Assembly: GCF_029867415.1 (NCBI RefSeq)
Contig: NC_081185.1
Span: 43,966,766 to 44,030,765, forward strand
Direction of reading: 5' to 3'
Source of the DNA: Vicia villosa
Lineage: Eukaryota; Streptophyta; Magnoliopsida; Fabales; Fabaceae
DNA: 64,000 nt
The notes beneath the pieces are model-generated. The model had not been told where the DNA came from and did no database searches. It saw only the letters and a program-made list of their open reading frames with translations. The first letter of the stretch is position 1. Every line of letters begins with the position of its first letter. Positions 49,064 through 60,572 of this stretch are shown piece after piece. Position numbers and translations under genes: made by a program.

Positions 49064-49382
49064 CCAGGGTAGGCTAAAAGGTGACTAAAGACCTGTTCCT
49101 ATGTTTATAAGAAACTTGATGGGTCCTTGTATACAAGCTCAAGAGAAAGCTGTGAATATGCTTTTAAGAAGCCTGTGGGTCCTTGTATTGTAAGCCCAAG
49201 AAAAGGCTAATCGAGGGTCATCGAGGGTCCTTATTATAGCACAAGAGAAAGCTATGTTGGTTTTGAACTTATTTTGGCTCTAAGCAAATGGGTAAGAGGT
49301 TTCACCGGGAATAATTCCTCTTGGGTGGATGTATCCTATTTTTGGTTCTAAGGCTTTTTCAAGATGTTTCACCGGGAATAAT
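49064..49382 (-). repeat. Short Ogre-like LTR segment between two insertions
   Basis: This 0.3-kb piece of the host LTR has three copies of a GGGTCCTTGTAT...AAGCCCAAGA motif and two of TTTCACCGGGAATAATT. Its left neighbour in the intact LTR is 36764 and its right neighbour is 56922. Confidence 0.65.
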
Positions 49383-51013
49383 TGTAACACGGTGAACTGA
49401 CTTTTATTTTTTAAGCAAGCAATGTTGCGGTAAGCATGAGTCGCCACCGACTTTTATTTTATCCAATTAGGAAAGGTATAAAAGAACAGGAAAGACCTTC
49501 TTTGAAAAGAGATTGAGTTCGGGGGGTAGGTTATGAAAGGGAAGGTGTAAGCACCCTTTTCATCCGTAGTTATCTACGGGCTTTTAGTTGCTTAGCTCAC
49601 TTTGTGTTTTGAAATGTTTGTGTCGTGTGTGTTTAGAAAAACAATTTGATTTTGAGAATGTCTAAAAAGACAACGTTAGAAAACGGGGTGTGAAAAAGTA
49701 TTTGTTTTTGTCTGAATTGATTGTGAGCAAGCACTTAAGAGTTCCTACCCTAAGTTCGTAAGGTCTTTCCTATTCATTAAGGCTTTCCTTGGGCGATAGT
49801 ACTATCTATACCATATGAGGGTAGGTAGTCCTACACATTGGATGTGCGGGTCATCGAAGGGTCATCGGATGGTCATAGAAGGCAACATGTAAGGACGTCT
49901 TAGCATTCGAAGGGACGGTCATCATTTTATCGTAGGCAACTCGAAGGGACTATGATGACATTAATCGGAGGCAGCCTTGCTAAGACATCCCTACGTTCGA
50001 GGGACTTGACCATTTAAATCGAGAAAGGCAACCAAGAGGGAAAACCCTAAAGGTGAGTGTGTGCACAGGTAAAAGAAGTGTGTTAATTTCAGATATTTTA
50101 ATCTTTGAAGTTAGTGGGCTAACGATTCAGTTTTAGTTTTTCCATGCAATCCTATTAGCCATACATATAAGCAATTATCAGCAGTTTATATGGTGCGGAA
50201 AGTAAATATCCTACGCTATTACATCGCTTCGAGGCAGTTACTTAATTATATGGTGCAGAAAGTAAAACCCTAATTACTATTACAACCCAGAAAACAGTTA
50301 CATAAGTAATTAAAATGCAGAAATAAAATGATAAGTGTACAAAGTAAGTAACTTGCGAGTGTCCACAAAAAATATTCAACGTCCTCAAAGATAGTACCTC
50401 GCAATCAAAACAAAATATTAGTAATGATGCATAAAATAATGGATGAGAAATGACAAATATTGATTAAAAAAATTATTAACAAAATCTACAATTAATATTA
50501 AATTCTAAAAAGAGATAAAATTAAAACAATTATTTTTGTATTTTTGATATTTTTCGATATTATAATTAAAGAAAAGAAATCCATTTTTTTTGTATTTTTA
50601 ATTAAATAAAAGGAAATTGTTTCGTATTTTTGAACCATAACTTAAATTAAGAAAAAAAATCTAGTTAAAGAACCTAAATAGAATTATCCTATCCAACATC
50701 ATCCTAAATGAGATTAATTAAAAAAAAAACTTTTAACTAAGGTAAACATTTAAACAAAACTAAAACTATTTAAAAAAAAAAACAAAATTAATCTTTAGTT
50801 AAATAGTTAAACTAAAATAAAGAACATCAAATTTAAAAAAGACTAAAAATGAAACGTGATGGGAGGGATGGTTTCTCCCTTTTGGTGTAGTCAAAATTCA
50901 TTTGGTTAGAGCCAATGCAAAAGTGACACATGGCACCGTCAGTTTACAATGAAACAAAAATGTTAGCTTTTCCCAACAAAATATTGCAATAGCGAGAATG
51001 AATCGTTGACGAC

Positions 51014-51559
51014 TAGGGGTGACAAAACGGGCGGGGGCCCGCCGGGTCGCCCGCGCACCCGCCAAATAATGGCGGGTTGGGTTGGGATTTTAGGCTCGCC
51101 GCTCGCCAAAGCCCGCCCCGCCAAAACCCGCCGCTCGCAATACCCGCCCCGCCAAAGCCCGCCGCTCGCCAAAACCCGCTCCTCCTCCAAAACTCACTCT
51201 TTTTTTAGTTAATTCTAGTAATTGCAATCCTTAATGGTTTACTTTATACATTTATTTATAAATATATGTAATATTTTTTAGAGTAAATTTGTTAAAAAAT
51301 TACTTTTATAAAAAATTGTTTTAAAAAATAAGTGAAAAGCTTAATTAAAAGGTAAAAAAAAAGCATATTAATCTATTAAAAAAATATAAATAAAAATAGG
51401 CGGGTAAGCCCGCCGCCCGCCAACCCGCCATCTTGTCGGGGCGGGCATGATTTTGATGCCCATTTTACTTGGTGGGCATGCCCGCCCCGCTTGTTTTTTG
51501 GCGGGCAATAAAGCGGGGCGAGCGGCGGGCGGGGCGGGCGGCCCGTTTTGCCACCCCTA
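51014..51559. mobile_element. Non-autonomous hAT-type element (546 bp)
   Basis: Inverted ends TAGGGGTGACAAAACGGGC and GCCCGTTTTGCCACCCCTA are bounded by an exact 8-bp duplication TTGACGAC (51006-51013 and 51560-51567). An 8-bp duplication with CA/TAGGGGTG ends is the hAT pattern. The arms are very GC-rich, with many CCCGCC/GGCGGG runs, around an AT-rich middle. It encodes no transposase. Open frames in the arms are artefacts of the GC-rich repeat. Confidence 0.92.
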
Positions 51560-53062
51560 TTGACGACCTTTCTCTTCCCCTGTATCTTTTCTTCTTCATT
51601 ATAAATTTCTCAGATTTAGTCTCTTTCTTGGCCTCTCATATCTCAACAGAATAAACAACAAAAACATATATCCTATGATCTAATGCAAAGCGGCAACGAC
51701 AAGAGCAATCAATCGAAAGTGGAAAAGATTTTACATTAACTACAATATCACAGTTGGAAAAAAGGGTTACCAACACAGAGGAATCTTTGAAAATCTTTGA
51801 GGTATGCTGCTCGAGTTCTCTGTTCCGATGGTGTGAAGTCGATCGGTCTTACGCGTCGCTTGTTGTTGAATCGGTTTTGTCTCCTCTACTTCTGCCGACA
51901 GCGGTGAGTGACGTCGACGGTGGATCTGGTTGTCGTTTCCAGTGAGATGCGGTAGTCGGAGGGAGCTTTATCGGAGATGTCGGCTTCTCGCGTCAGTGTT
52001 GGCTTCTGATTCTTTTTTTTTTCTTCTGCAAATCTGTAAAAGGAAATAGAATAAACAATACATGAAAAATTGTCACAAACGGTTGTTACTCACCTTTCTT
52101 CTTTTGGTTTCGTATGTTATGCCATTGTTGTAAGTTGTAACAACTATATAGCTATAGTTGTTAACATGATATATGGATTTATGAATGATTTGCTAAAGGT
52201 TAGTGGTAAATTAGTGATGGTAGGTTTTAAAAGTTTGTGATAGAAGGTTAGTCTGTGATATAGGGTAAAAGTGATGATTGGGAGATTGTAAGGTTGACGA
52301 AGTTGGCAGTGGAGAAGTATGTACGTGAGAAGATGATTGGGTGTTTGTTGGGAGAGATTAGATTCAGGGTTTGGTGGAAGTTTTTGTACGAAATAAAAAG
52401 GTTAATCGTTGTTAGTGAATGAAATTGTGTAAGGTTGTGTTGCTGTTCGTGAGAGGTTAGGTTAGGGTTAATGATTGTTGATACTGTACGTGTAGGTGGT
52501 CTGCCCCCAAAAGTGACATTTAGAACCTATCTATTTACTATCTACTATCTATCCAATACTAAGAAATTGCCCAAACTGTCCATTTTATCATTGTAGAAAA
52601 ATTTCTTTACCCTTACAAAAGGTTATTCAAGTAATTAACAAAATCAAAAATAGAAGATGCCAAATGCTGTGTTCTCATTGGCCAATTTTGTCAATTGTTA
52701 TACTTGCATAAAAATTTTCATCTGTCACAACAACATTTCATTCTCTCTCTTCCCTTTTCTCTCGTCTCCCATCTCTTGTCCATTAAACCCTAGCTTTCGT
52801 CGGCCCTTTTTCCGGCCACCACCACCTTAAATGAAAATATTAAGCCCATTTTCGTATTCCTCCTCTCACGGGTGTCAAAATTAACCGGTTGGATTTTTAT
52901 TTTTCGAGCGATCTCGCCGTCGACCGCCGCCTCTCCTTCTCCGACAATCACTACTCATCATCGCCGTCATCATCACCATCACCACAACTGTTTAAGATTT
53001 TCATGTTTTAATTTTTAAAATTCATCGTTTATTAGTTTGCAGTGCACTGAAGAACACAAAAA

Positions 53063-53106
53063 ATGAAGACGAGATCTACAAAAAGGAAGAGGAGAAATCC
53101 AGAAAG
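53063..53106 (+). pseudogene. Captured 5' exon of an unidentified gene
   Basis: After a CT-rich, then GCCG-rich leader (52740-52980) typical of a plant 5' untranslated region, an ATG opens 44 bases coding MKTRSTKRKRRNPE and ends at a GTATCT donor. The basic run could be a nuclear signal. If spliced to the next exon (53203) the frame does not match the trehalase frame, so no fusion protein with trehalase is expected by that route. Confidence 0.4.
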
Positions 53107-53202
53107 GTATCTCTCATATTGGTTTCAATTTCTGAAAATTTATCTTTTTATATGAAATGTTAATGTTATTGGCATCTGCTTCCAAGTTTTCATCTGTTTC
53201 AG

Positions 53203-53275
53203 AAAAACGAATTTTTTACCGTACAATGGCATATGCTGCTGAATCAGGATGGGATTTCAGCACAAGATGGATGAG
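53203..53275 (+). pseudogene. Captured trehalase exon fragment
   Basis: One frame reads FYRTMAYAAESGWDFSTRWM, the conserved AAESGWDFS-RW block of alpha,alpha-trehalase (glycosyl hydrolase family 37), whose Asp is a proposed catalytic residue. It is bounded by a TTTCAG acceptor and a GTGATG donor, so it is a single exon of 73 bp with intron edges, showing capture of genomic DNA rather than cDNA. The rest of the enzyme (over 500 residues) is absent, so it has no activity. Confidence 0.75.
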
Positions 53276-54285
53276 GTGATGAAAATAACATTTTCACTTT
53301 TTTTTCTTCATGTTTTCATGTAAAAAAAATCAAAGATCTTTTCCTTATCCTTCATGTTTTCATGTAAATATTTCCTCAGATATGCAGATTAAAAGCCTTT
53401 ATAGGCTATTAAATTATGCAAACTATTAGTTTGGATTGTTTTCTTTCCAGCTCAAGCATTCATCCATTGTTGCTAATACATGGTAGAAGATGATACAAAT
53501 TGATTACATGTTGTCTCTTCATTGCCTTTCATTTGGTAACCATATATATTTTGAATGTTAATAATTAAGCTTTATGGGTGTGTCTTTCTTCTCCGTTTGC
53601 ACAGTATAATAGGAAAATATGACTCACCTCACTTTTATTTCAGGTTTCACCTTTGCTGAATTTGAAAGTGGTGTCTATATTCTTTTTTCATTAACCCTTT
53701 ATTCCGAAAGAATTTCAGAGATCTATATTGAAACCAAAAAGTATTCAGAAGTCTTTGAACTTAGTATGCAATAAGGTATACTACTAGCACATAAAACAAA
53801 TTTTGAATAATTGTGTATAAAATTCTCAGTACTTCAACTGAGTTATTTCACATTGCCTGCAATATAATCTTTATGCAATAGTTATAGTAGATTTGGAGTT
53901 AAGGAAGTTGATATCTTATTACAAGTATGCTTTTTTGGTAATATACTGCTTCCATATTATAATAATATTCATATTTGTACCCCTATCATTATCTACTCTG
54001 TTGATTAATGCAGTTACTAGAATTTTTAATGGTTTTAGTATTTGCAATGACATTTAATTTGTACAGATGTGCATATATGACACTCAGTTTCATCTCTATT
54101 TGATATAAGGCTTCTTCACATAAATCAAAAACCTTCATTCTTGCTTATAAGGTTGGTCTTAGACCAAAACCTTCATTCTGTTTATTCTGCCATGTTCTAT
54201 GCACCAGAAGTCCTTTTATTTATCTAATTAGTCGGTGATTCTAATTAGATCATTTTGTGTTGTTTGTTAATCATGTAGTGGCCAG

Positions 54286-54570
54286 GAGCATATTCATATC
54301 CTCAAGAATGCAGGGATCGAACAAAATGATGAATTTTACAGCATAGAAAACGTTTCAGAGGCAACGGGGTTTACGCTAGGATTAAAGTGTAATAGAGATT
54401 CAACACGTAAGATTCGGATTTATCAAGTTTACATATGTGTGGACACTTCTGGATCAAGTTTCATTGAGTGCCCTTTGTTTCCAAAGAGTAGATGTGGTGA
54501 TCAAGTCCTATTCCCTAAGTTTTCATTGATTTCTATAGTTGGAGCAATAAGGTCGATGGTTCTAGACTGA
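54286..54570 (+). pseudogene. Captured 3' exon of an S-like ribonuclease T2 gene
   Basis: After a CCAG acceptor, an open frame of 94 codons to a TGA at 54568-54570 reads ILKNAGIEQNDEFYSIE, then EATGFTLGLKCNRDS, YQVYICVDTSGSSFIECPLF and CGDQVLFPKF. This is the C-terminal part of plant S-like RNase T2 proteins (RNS1/RNS2 type), with its conserved cysteines. The catalytic histidines lie in upstream exons that are missing. A few residues before the EATGF block appear deleted in frame, and the end is extended by about 17 residues. The frame is open but cannot encode an active nuclease. Confidence 0.8.
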
Positions 54571-56804
54571 AGTAGAATTTAAGTACATTATTATTAAGTT
54601 ATAATTTGGAATATTCAGTGGTTAAATATTCAGTGGTGTATGTGATTCTATGTTGCTCTTATTTGGTGGGAACATATCCAAAGGTGGACTGGTAAGTTCC
54701 TACTTTGTTTTTTCTTCACGTCTTCCCTCGATGAGCTCTTTATTATTTATACCTGTTAGTTCTTTTTAACTACTCATTGTGCTTTGACATATGGTGAACC
54801 TACGCTTCTTATCGATTCAGTTATGCTCAATCATTCAAATAAACTTATTTACAACTAATTATTTCAGTTATTTTCCTCAAATATATGTAGGAATTGGAGT
54901 TGTTTGCAATACTACTAATGGGTCTTAAGAAGAGAGCAAATCAGATAACTTCATTGCTATTCTTTCATTTTCCAGCAAATTCATATGAATAGTTTTCGTA
55001 TGAAGTTACAAATCGTATCTGATAGAATTTAATACATAGATCAGCCTTTCTTTTCTTTTTATAATAGTAGCTATTCAGTTCATTCTTCATGTAGTAGTTT
55101 TCATTTTTTTTGTTGGATGTCTGAAGGCAACAAAAGATGCAAGGTATGCTATGCTTTCTTAGAACTAAATCATTTGTTTCATTTGGCATATTTTCAAATT
55201 TCTTGATATTTCTTCTTAATGTAACGATTAACTAAACACCAATTAATGTAACAATGACTATTCAATTTTCTGTTTTAATTTGTGATATATTCTTTTCTTC
55301 ATTACCAACAAATTATTGCAGGAAGTTTACAATTGATTTTTAAGTGTCTGTTAATTATCTATTTATTACTAAATGTTAAGCTATGGTATATATTCTTATT
55401 CATGATGCAGAGATGATCGTGGATCCTCAACTTTTTCCAAATTTCTCATTGCAAGTATCTAACTCTGAATCAATTTGGTCCTCCACTTTTATAACATGTT
55501 ATTCCCTCACTTAGAACATGTAAAAGGAGAATATGAACCACCAAATGTGTTTTTGAGTGCCAGTATATCCAAGGAGAGACTCTTGATGCAAAGTGTATAT
55601 TGTCCCATTTTTCAAAATCAAAGTTAAATTATATGAAAAAAAACTACATTTAAATATTAAAATATTAAGAAAGTATTTTCTCTTTCTAAGTGATTGAATG
55701 AGACGATATAATATAATATCAAGTGAATCTTTGTTTAGACTTGTGTTCAGTTTATATCTTTATATATCATATACATCAACTCATAGAGTGCTGTGTTATA
55801 TGCTTTTTCAGTTGAGTGTGTGTTGTTTATGTGTACTACACCAAAAAGAAAAACAATCATGCACTTATATTTATTTAATGTTTTTAACAAAAAAGTTTGC
55901 TTTATTAACTTCAATATTTTTATTGGTTAACTTCATTACAAAATTGGATAACTTATATATTTTCCAAATAATAGCAAACAATAAACTTTAAATATATATC
56001 ATCTTATTTCAATCCAACAGTCAAAAAGCCTATAAATCAACTATCTCCTTGACGGCAATGAATTGCATTTAGGCGGACTAACACTGTTTGTATTCTAAGG
56101 AAATAATGAGATATATTTGAAAATTTTTATCACCGAAATTTATTATTTTTACGGGTCACTATCACCAGAATATTTTTTTTAATCAACAAAATATTTATAG
56201 TTATTAGTGATATTAGTAAATATTTAGAATTTTTTTTTAATTTTTTGTCAGTTATCAATTTTTTCAGTTATCAATAATTTTATGATAACAATTTTTTCAG
56301 TATAATTAATTTACATAGTAATTAATAAAATTGTAATTTACCAACATTTAAGCAGATTATTCATATCATTCAAAATATACTACATCAAACAGACGAATAC
56401 CCGCACGGGTCTCTTACTAGTTTATACTATAATATTAGGTTAACATAAACGGAAAATTAATATTAGTATTAACCAATAAATCAATCAAATAATATCATGA
56501 TTTTTTAATGAACAAGCTGACACTATTTGGACCAATCAAAGGCTAACATGACACAATATGACCAATAGGAAACAACTATGACCAAACTGGAAAAGATTTA
56601 ATTCTTTTTGGGGATTTTTGGACTCTTTTTGATAAAATATGCATAAAATAAATTAAAAATTATTATTTAAAATAGGCCTAAAATAAAAAACGAAAATTAA
56701 ATATTAAAATGATAAAAATGTCTTCTTTTTTTTGTGATTTTTGATTATAAAATAAAAATAAAATTAAAACTAAAGTTAGAAGCAAAAAAGGGAAAATGTT
56801 AGAA

Positions 56805-56870
56805 GTGCGATTCGAACCCGCGACCTTATACATGCAAAATTTAGACTCTTACCAAATGTGTCATGTCACT
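56805..56870 (-). other. tRNA-like segment in the solo LTR
   Basis: On the minus strand a GGTAAGAGTC stretch is followed by GGTCGCGGGTTCGAATCGCA, which contains a good Pol III B box (GGTTCGAATC, 56818-56809). The A box is poor and the stems do not close fully, so it is not a tRNA gene. It begins about 50 bases inside the LTR. Confidence 0.5.
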
Positions 56871-57007
56871 AAAATGACATTGGCAAATATAGGAGGGCAA
56901 ATTTTGGGGTACAACAATAATTCATCTTGAGGTTTGAACTAAAGATCTCTAATTAGGAAAGAGCCTTCACCGGGAAGACATTCTCAATCCTAGGCCATAT
57001 TCCTATA

Positions 57008-57010
<3 letters not shown>

Positions 57011-57067
<57 letters not shown>
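57011..57067. repeat. (TA)n microsatellite
   Basis: An uninterrupted TA run of about 57 bases inside the Ogre-like LTR. It is hypervariable by nature, and its length in the assembly may be unreliable. Confidence 0.95.
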
Positions 57068-57071
<4 letters not shown>

Positions 57072-57964
57072 CTGTCCTAAGGTTGTTCTCAGACGGAGTT
57101 CTAAACAGTATATGTACAATATGTATTTGACAGTAATTTAAATGAAAGCTTGTAAATTGAAAGCTATAAAGCCTAACCTGGATGAAGAGGAGGCCTTTGA
57201 AAGATGTATGTACAAAACCTTACCATCAGCTTGGTTATTTATTGGCAACAGTTAATGGTTTAATTATGAACAGTTGAATGTTCATTGAAAACAGTTTTGA
57301 AATGTTTTTCTTTTGGAAAACAGTAGAAGTGAAGATGGACACTAGGTCACATAGGTATCTAAAGAGTTTCACCGGGAATAATGCCCTTCAAATACCAGAA
57401 TAATGTTTTGAAAACAGATGAGGAGATTTTGTAAAGAAATACAGTTTTTTTGAAAACAAACTATGAAAAGAAAAAGGTGTTGGGTCTTACACTCTATTAG
57501 AGGCCCAGGCTTGTTGATTTACTGTTTATGAAAAACAGTTGAAGAGATTTGAAATGATACAAGGTTTTGTTGTCTGAAAACCTTGATCGTCTGTTTAATC
57601 GAAGTTTGAAAACAGTTTGAAAATTGACAAAAATCAACTTAATTAGGGTAAAAATAAAGCTTATACCTAATTAAGACATAAATGATTAGGGTTTTATCAC
57701 AAAAATATATACAAGAGATTAGGTTTTGAAAATCAAGTGAACATTATATTTAAAGTATTTTAAAATACTTAAAAATATGTTATTTTAAACCTAATAAGAA
57801 TATATCAAATAAATAATATTTTTGTGATTTTTTGGTTTGTTCATAAAATAGATATATTAAATGAAGAGTGTGTGAAAAATCAAGTGAGAATGATTTAATT
57901 TGATAGGTTAAATAATTATGTGAAGTTATGAAGAAATTAAATGAGAAAAGTAGTAAAAAAATGG

Positions 57965-58042
57965 TTTTGTCTCCACCAAGGTTTGAACCCACGCCCTTGG
58001 AATGAAGAGTTTAAAACAAAAGCCAACTGAGCCACGCGCGTG
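57965..58042 (-). other. tRNA-like segment with A and B boxes (Ogre-like LTR)
   Basis: On the minus strand TGGCTCAGTTGG (58034-58023) is a canonical tRNA A box, and GGTTCAAACC (57989-57980) a B box, 33 bases apart as in a real tRNA. GGCGTGGGTTCAAACC resembles tRNA-Lys. The acceptor and T stems are mismatched, so this is a derived tRNA-like sequence. Confidence 0.55.
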
Positions 58043-58117
58043 GACTGATAGAGAGAAGAGAGCAAATCCTTTTGTGTAAAACAAGTATGATAAAATGAAA
58101 ATAAAACAAAAAGGTCT

Positions 58118-58190
58118 GAGGGGGGGATCGAACCCCATACCCGAGGCAAAAGGAGACTAAGAGCGCATGGGAGGCCACTTGGGCAAACGA
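58118..58190 (-). other. Second tRNA-like segment (Ogre-like LTR)
   Basis: On the minus strand TGCCCAAGTGG (58185-58175) resembles an A box and GGTTCGATCC (58134-58125) is a B box, with GGGGTTCGATCCCC closing as a stem. It is 76 bases from the first tRNA-like segment and in the same orientation. Confidence 0.5.
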
Positions 58191-58988
58191 TGTATTCATT
58201 TAATACATGCCTTCAGTTAAATATATTTTAAACTTTCCCCCTAAGTTCAGAAAATGGCGCGTCATGGCCATCTTCATCTTCAACCTCTCATCACTCAAGA
58301 ATTTGAAATTCTATCTTCCTTATTTCTCAAACAATTGCCACGAATAAACATGAAACTCACTCGTTTTTGGACAAGGAAACTGATGGTGTTCTTTGATTTA
58401 ATTTATTTTCAGTGTAATTCAAAAATCGCACGCATGGACACTAAGACCCTAAAACTGAAAATTAACATGAAATACTCTATATGCATGATATGATGTAATT
58501 GACTGAGGGTTAATGATCCTCTCAGATGCAAAAACTTGTTGGTATAACAAGTTTTTATTTATGAGGCGTGAATCATAGAGTTTGAAGTTTATGAAACTTA
58601 CCTCTGAAAAGGAGATTGAGCTCTGATCAAAGTGTGTTACAGAGTTGCTGCAACGATCCAGATAGCTTCAATGATCCTCCAGGAAGGTGTTGAGATGCTT
58701 AGCTTGAGCTAGAACTCCCCGGAACTTCTTGCTTGACCTCAACTAATATGGATCCAAGTGAGAGATGAAGATGATGATCCTCCACGTACATAAGTGTTCG
58801 AGGTGTTTGAATCACTTATAAATACCTCCTTTGATGTGTTTGAATACTTATTTTCAAAGGATGAGCTATGGTTTGAAGAATCCGAGTCTTCTTGCCAAAG
58901 GACCTTTGAAAAACCTAAGTATGAGGGAGAGAAGGAGAAAGCAAGATTTCTGTTGCTTTGGTGTGCTTATTACTGAGGTATGCTCTTC

Positions 58989-58996
58989 TATTTATA
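58989..58996 (-). promoter_or_regulatory. TATA box of the Ogre-like LTR
   Basis: TATAAATA on the minus strand. It lies within the LTR in element orientation and is the best candidate for the U3 promoter; transcription would start about 30 bases lower and read toward lower coordinates. Confidence 0.5.
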
Positions 58997-60557
58997 GGCA
59001 AAGAGTTCAGTGTAATTGCAGAGAGTGAGCTTGCTTAGTGAAGTCACTTTGGTTTCTTGGCTATGAAGAAATTCAAGGAATCTCCAAGATGCAATGATGG
59101 ATTTTTGATACCACTCCCCTAGACCTCGGTTTTGCTTGATCTTAGGGGACAATTTTGTTACAGAAATGTGCTCCAATTGGTTGGGAGAAGATTCCTTTGG
59201 TGATTCACTCTTTTGCCATAAATTCCCAAATGTAATCATTACATACATAATCACATATCTTTGTTTTTGGGAATATTCTTCAATCCTTATGCAATGATGG
59301 AAATGGATGCATGGCATCTCTACTGATGTGTTATGTATCATGTAGCATCAATTGGTAGAGGCATTTTCACAAATTTTCAAAGTTCCAAAATTGTACATGG
59401 CCTATAATTTCACTTCATGAGCCCAACTTTGAACAAGCATAACTCTTATCTCAAAATGAATTTGGAGAAGGTTGAGCATAATTTGGAAAGCCCTTAACAT
59501 GTAATTGAATTCACTAGTTTGGAGTTTCTTCAAAATCATTTGGGAAAATTGTGTAAAATGGGCCTAAAGTTTGATGAAAACTAGGTTAAAAAACACTTAG
59601 AAATTTTTCTAAGTGTTTATGACCTAAAACTTTTAAAGCTCATATCTCTTAAATGGTTGATCTCTTGAAAAAAGTTCCTTTGTGAAAAGTTGTTTTATTT
59701 TGTGAGTTATACAACTTTCATGTTGGAGGTTTTTTGAGTTGTGTAGGTGAAATTTTGAGATCCATGAACTAGGTCAAAATGCACTAGTTTGACTTTTTGT
59801 TGACTTTTTGATCCTTGATGGATTTTCTTGATTTTCTTTGGCCAAATAACTTTAATAATCATATATTGATGATATTGATCCCTAAAATTCATGGTTTGGT
59901 CCAAAACCCTAAAAGTCAAAGGTGTTCTTGTACAGTTGACTTTTTTCCAAATGAAGTGAAATCTTGGACTTTTGTGATGAATCAAATTCTCCTCCTCAAA
60001 TGAATGATATGAATGGAACATATTGAGTTAATAGAAGTTCTTGAACCATGTTTTGAGTTGTGGAGCCATCTCCTGATTAAAAGTCAACTGTCCAAGTGAA
60101 TTAGGTCAAAAGCACTAATTTGTAGGCCAAATGAAATTGATGACTGTGGATCTTGAATTAAAGTACAATGCCCAGTGGATATTATCATATGGATCATTTG
60201 AAGATGATTAAACTCTTTGAGTGATGCCCTGGAGCTTTTTAGGGTTTCCCAAATGTGGGCCCTGATTTTAGTCCTTGATGGGCTACAAACCCTAATCTAG
60301 TGGTCTGAGCAATCCTGAGTCCTGTGACTAGTGTCTAATTAATCATAGGTGGATAAATGAATCATTTGAACCCTATGATTGTATTAGAGGTCATTTTCTT
60401 TATTGATTGATCCTTTGCTTGAGCTTCTTTGTTCTTGAGCACCCTCAGCTGAGTACTAGGTAAGCAGGTGACTTCTCTGGGTACTTGTCTTAAGTTGATG
60501 AAATTTTTGGAGATGTGACATCTCAGGGGGGGGGGGGGTCAAAATTAGGGTATGACA

Positions 60558-60572
60558 GATGCCCCTATTTAA
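60558..60572 (-). other. Polypurine tract of the Ogre-like element
   Basis: On the minus strand AAATAGGGGCATC leads directly into the LTR start TGTCATACCC at 60557. It fixes the orientation as minus and shows that 56917-60557 belongs to the 3' LTR. Confidence 0.75.

Larger units (their letters stand above)
52530..56420 (+). mobile_element. Non-autonomous Helitron with captured gene fragments
   Basis: The 3' end is diagnostic: hairpin ACCCG-CA-CGGGT at 56399-56410, ten bases later CTAG at 56417-56420, followed by T. The best 5' end is A|TCTATTTACTATC at 52530, consistent with insertion between A and T and with no target duplication. No Rep/helicase gene is present. It carries at least three plus-strand exon-like pieces from different sources (53063-53106, 53203-53275, 54286-54570). 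The rest is AT-rich intron-like sequence. The 3' end is firm; the 5' end is less so. Confidence 0.75.
49383..56916 (-). mobile_element. Solo Ogre-like LTR (~3.1 kb) holding two further insertions
   Basis: The unit begins TGTAACACGG, ends GGGTACAACA, and is bracketed by ATAAT at 49378-49382 and 56917-56921. Without the hAT-type element and the Helitron about 3.1 kb remain, with no gag or pol, so it is read as a solo LTR left by recombination. The minus-strand start TGTTGTACCCCAAAATTTGC parallels the Ogre-like LTR start, and both share the GGGAAGGTNTAAGCACCC block near the other end. A tRNA-like segment lies near 56805-56870. 49640-51000 is AT-rich with no gene; 51568-52529 holds short frames that match nothing I know. 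Confidence 0.75.
27495..60557 (-). mobile_element. 3' LTR of an Ogre-like element, split by three nested insertions
   Basis: Segments are ~27495-27628, 34815-36764, 49064-49382 and 56917-60557. Removing the insertions with their target duplications rejoins them into one continuous sequence of about 6 kb, the size known for Ogre LTRs. On the minus strand it opens TGTCATACCCTAATTTTGAC at 60557, preceded by a polypurine tract. A minus-strand TATA box lies at 58989-58996. The far end carries GGGAAGGTTTTAAGCACCCT (about 34958), shared in altered form with the solo LTR at 49383-56916 (about 49540). The left limit is uncertain within 27480-27600. The LTR is rich in irregular subrepeats and tRNA-like segments. 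It has no genes of its own. Confidence 0.7.
56917..60557 (-). repeat. Promoter-containing part of the Ogre-like LTR
   Basis: This 3.6-kb piece is the start of the LTR in minus orientation. Notable items are a TA run at 57011-57067, two tRNA-like segments (57965-58042 and 58118-58190), a TATA box (58989-58996) and a run of 13 G at 60526-60538. Short frames around 58250-59030 and 59700-60020 have no known domain. Confidence 0.65.

Noticed and set aside
51006..51567. GC-rich island suggesting foreign or bacterial DNA or a CpG-island promoter
   Set aside because: Inverted ends and the 8-bp duplication identify a hAT-type element; there is no gene next to it.
57965..58190. Two candidate tRNA genes
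   Set aside because: A and B boxes are present, but acceptor and T stems do not pair fully and there is no clean anticodon arm, so they were kept only as tRNA-like segments.
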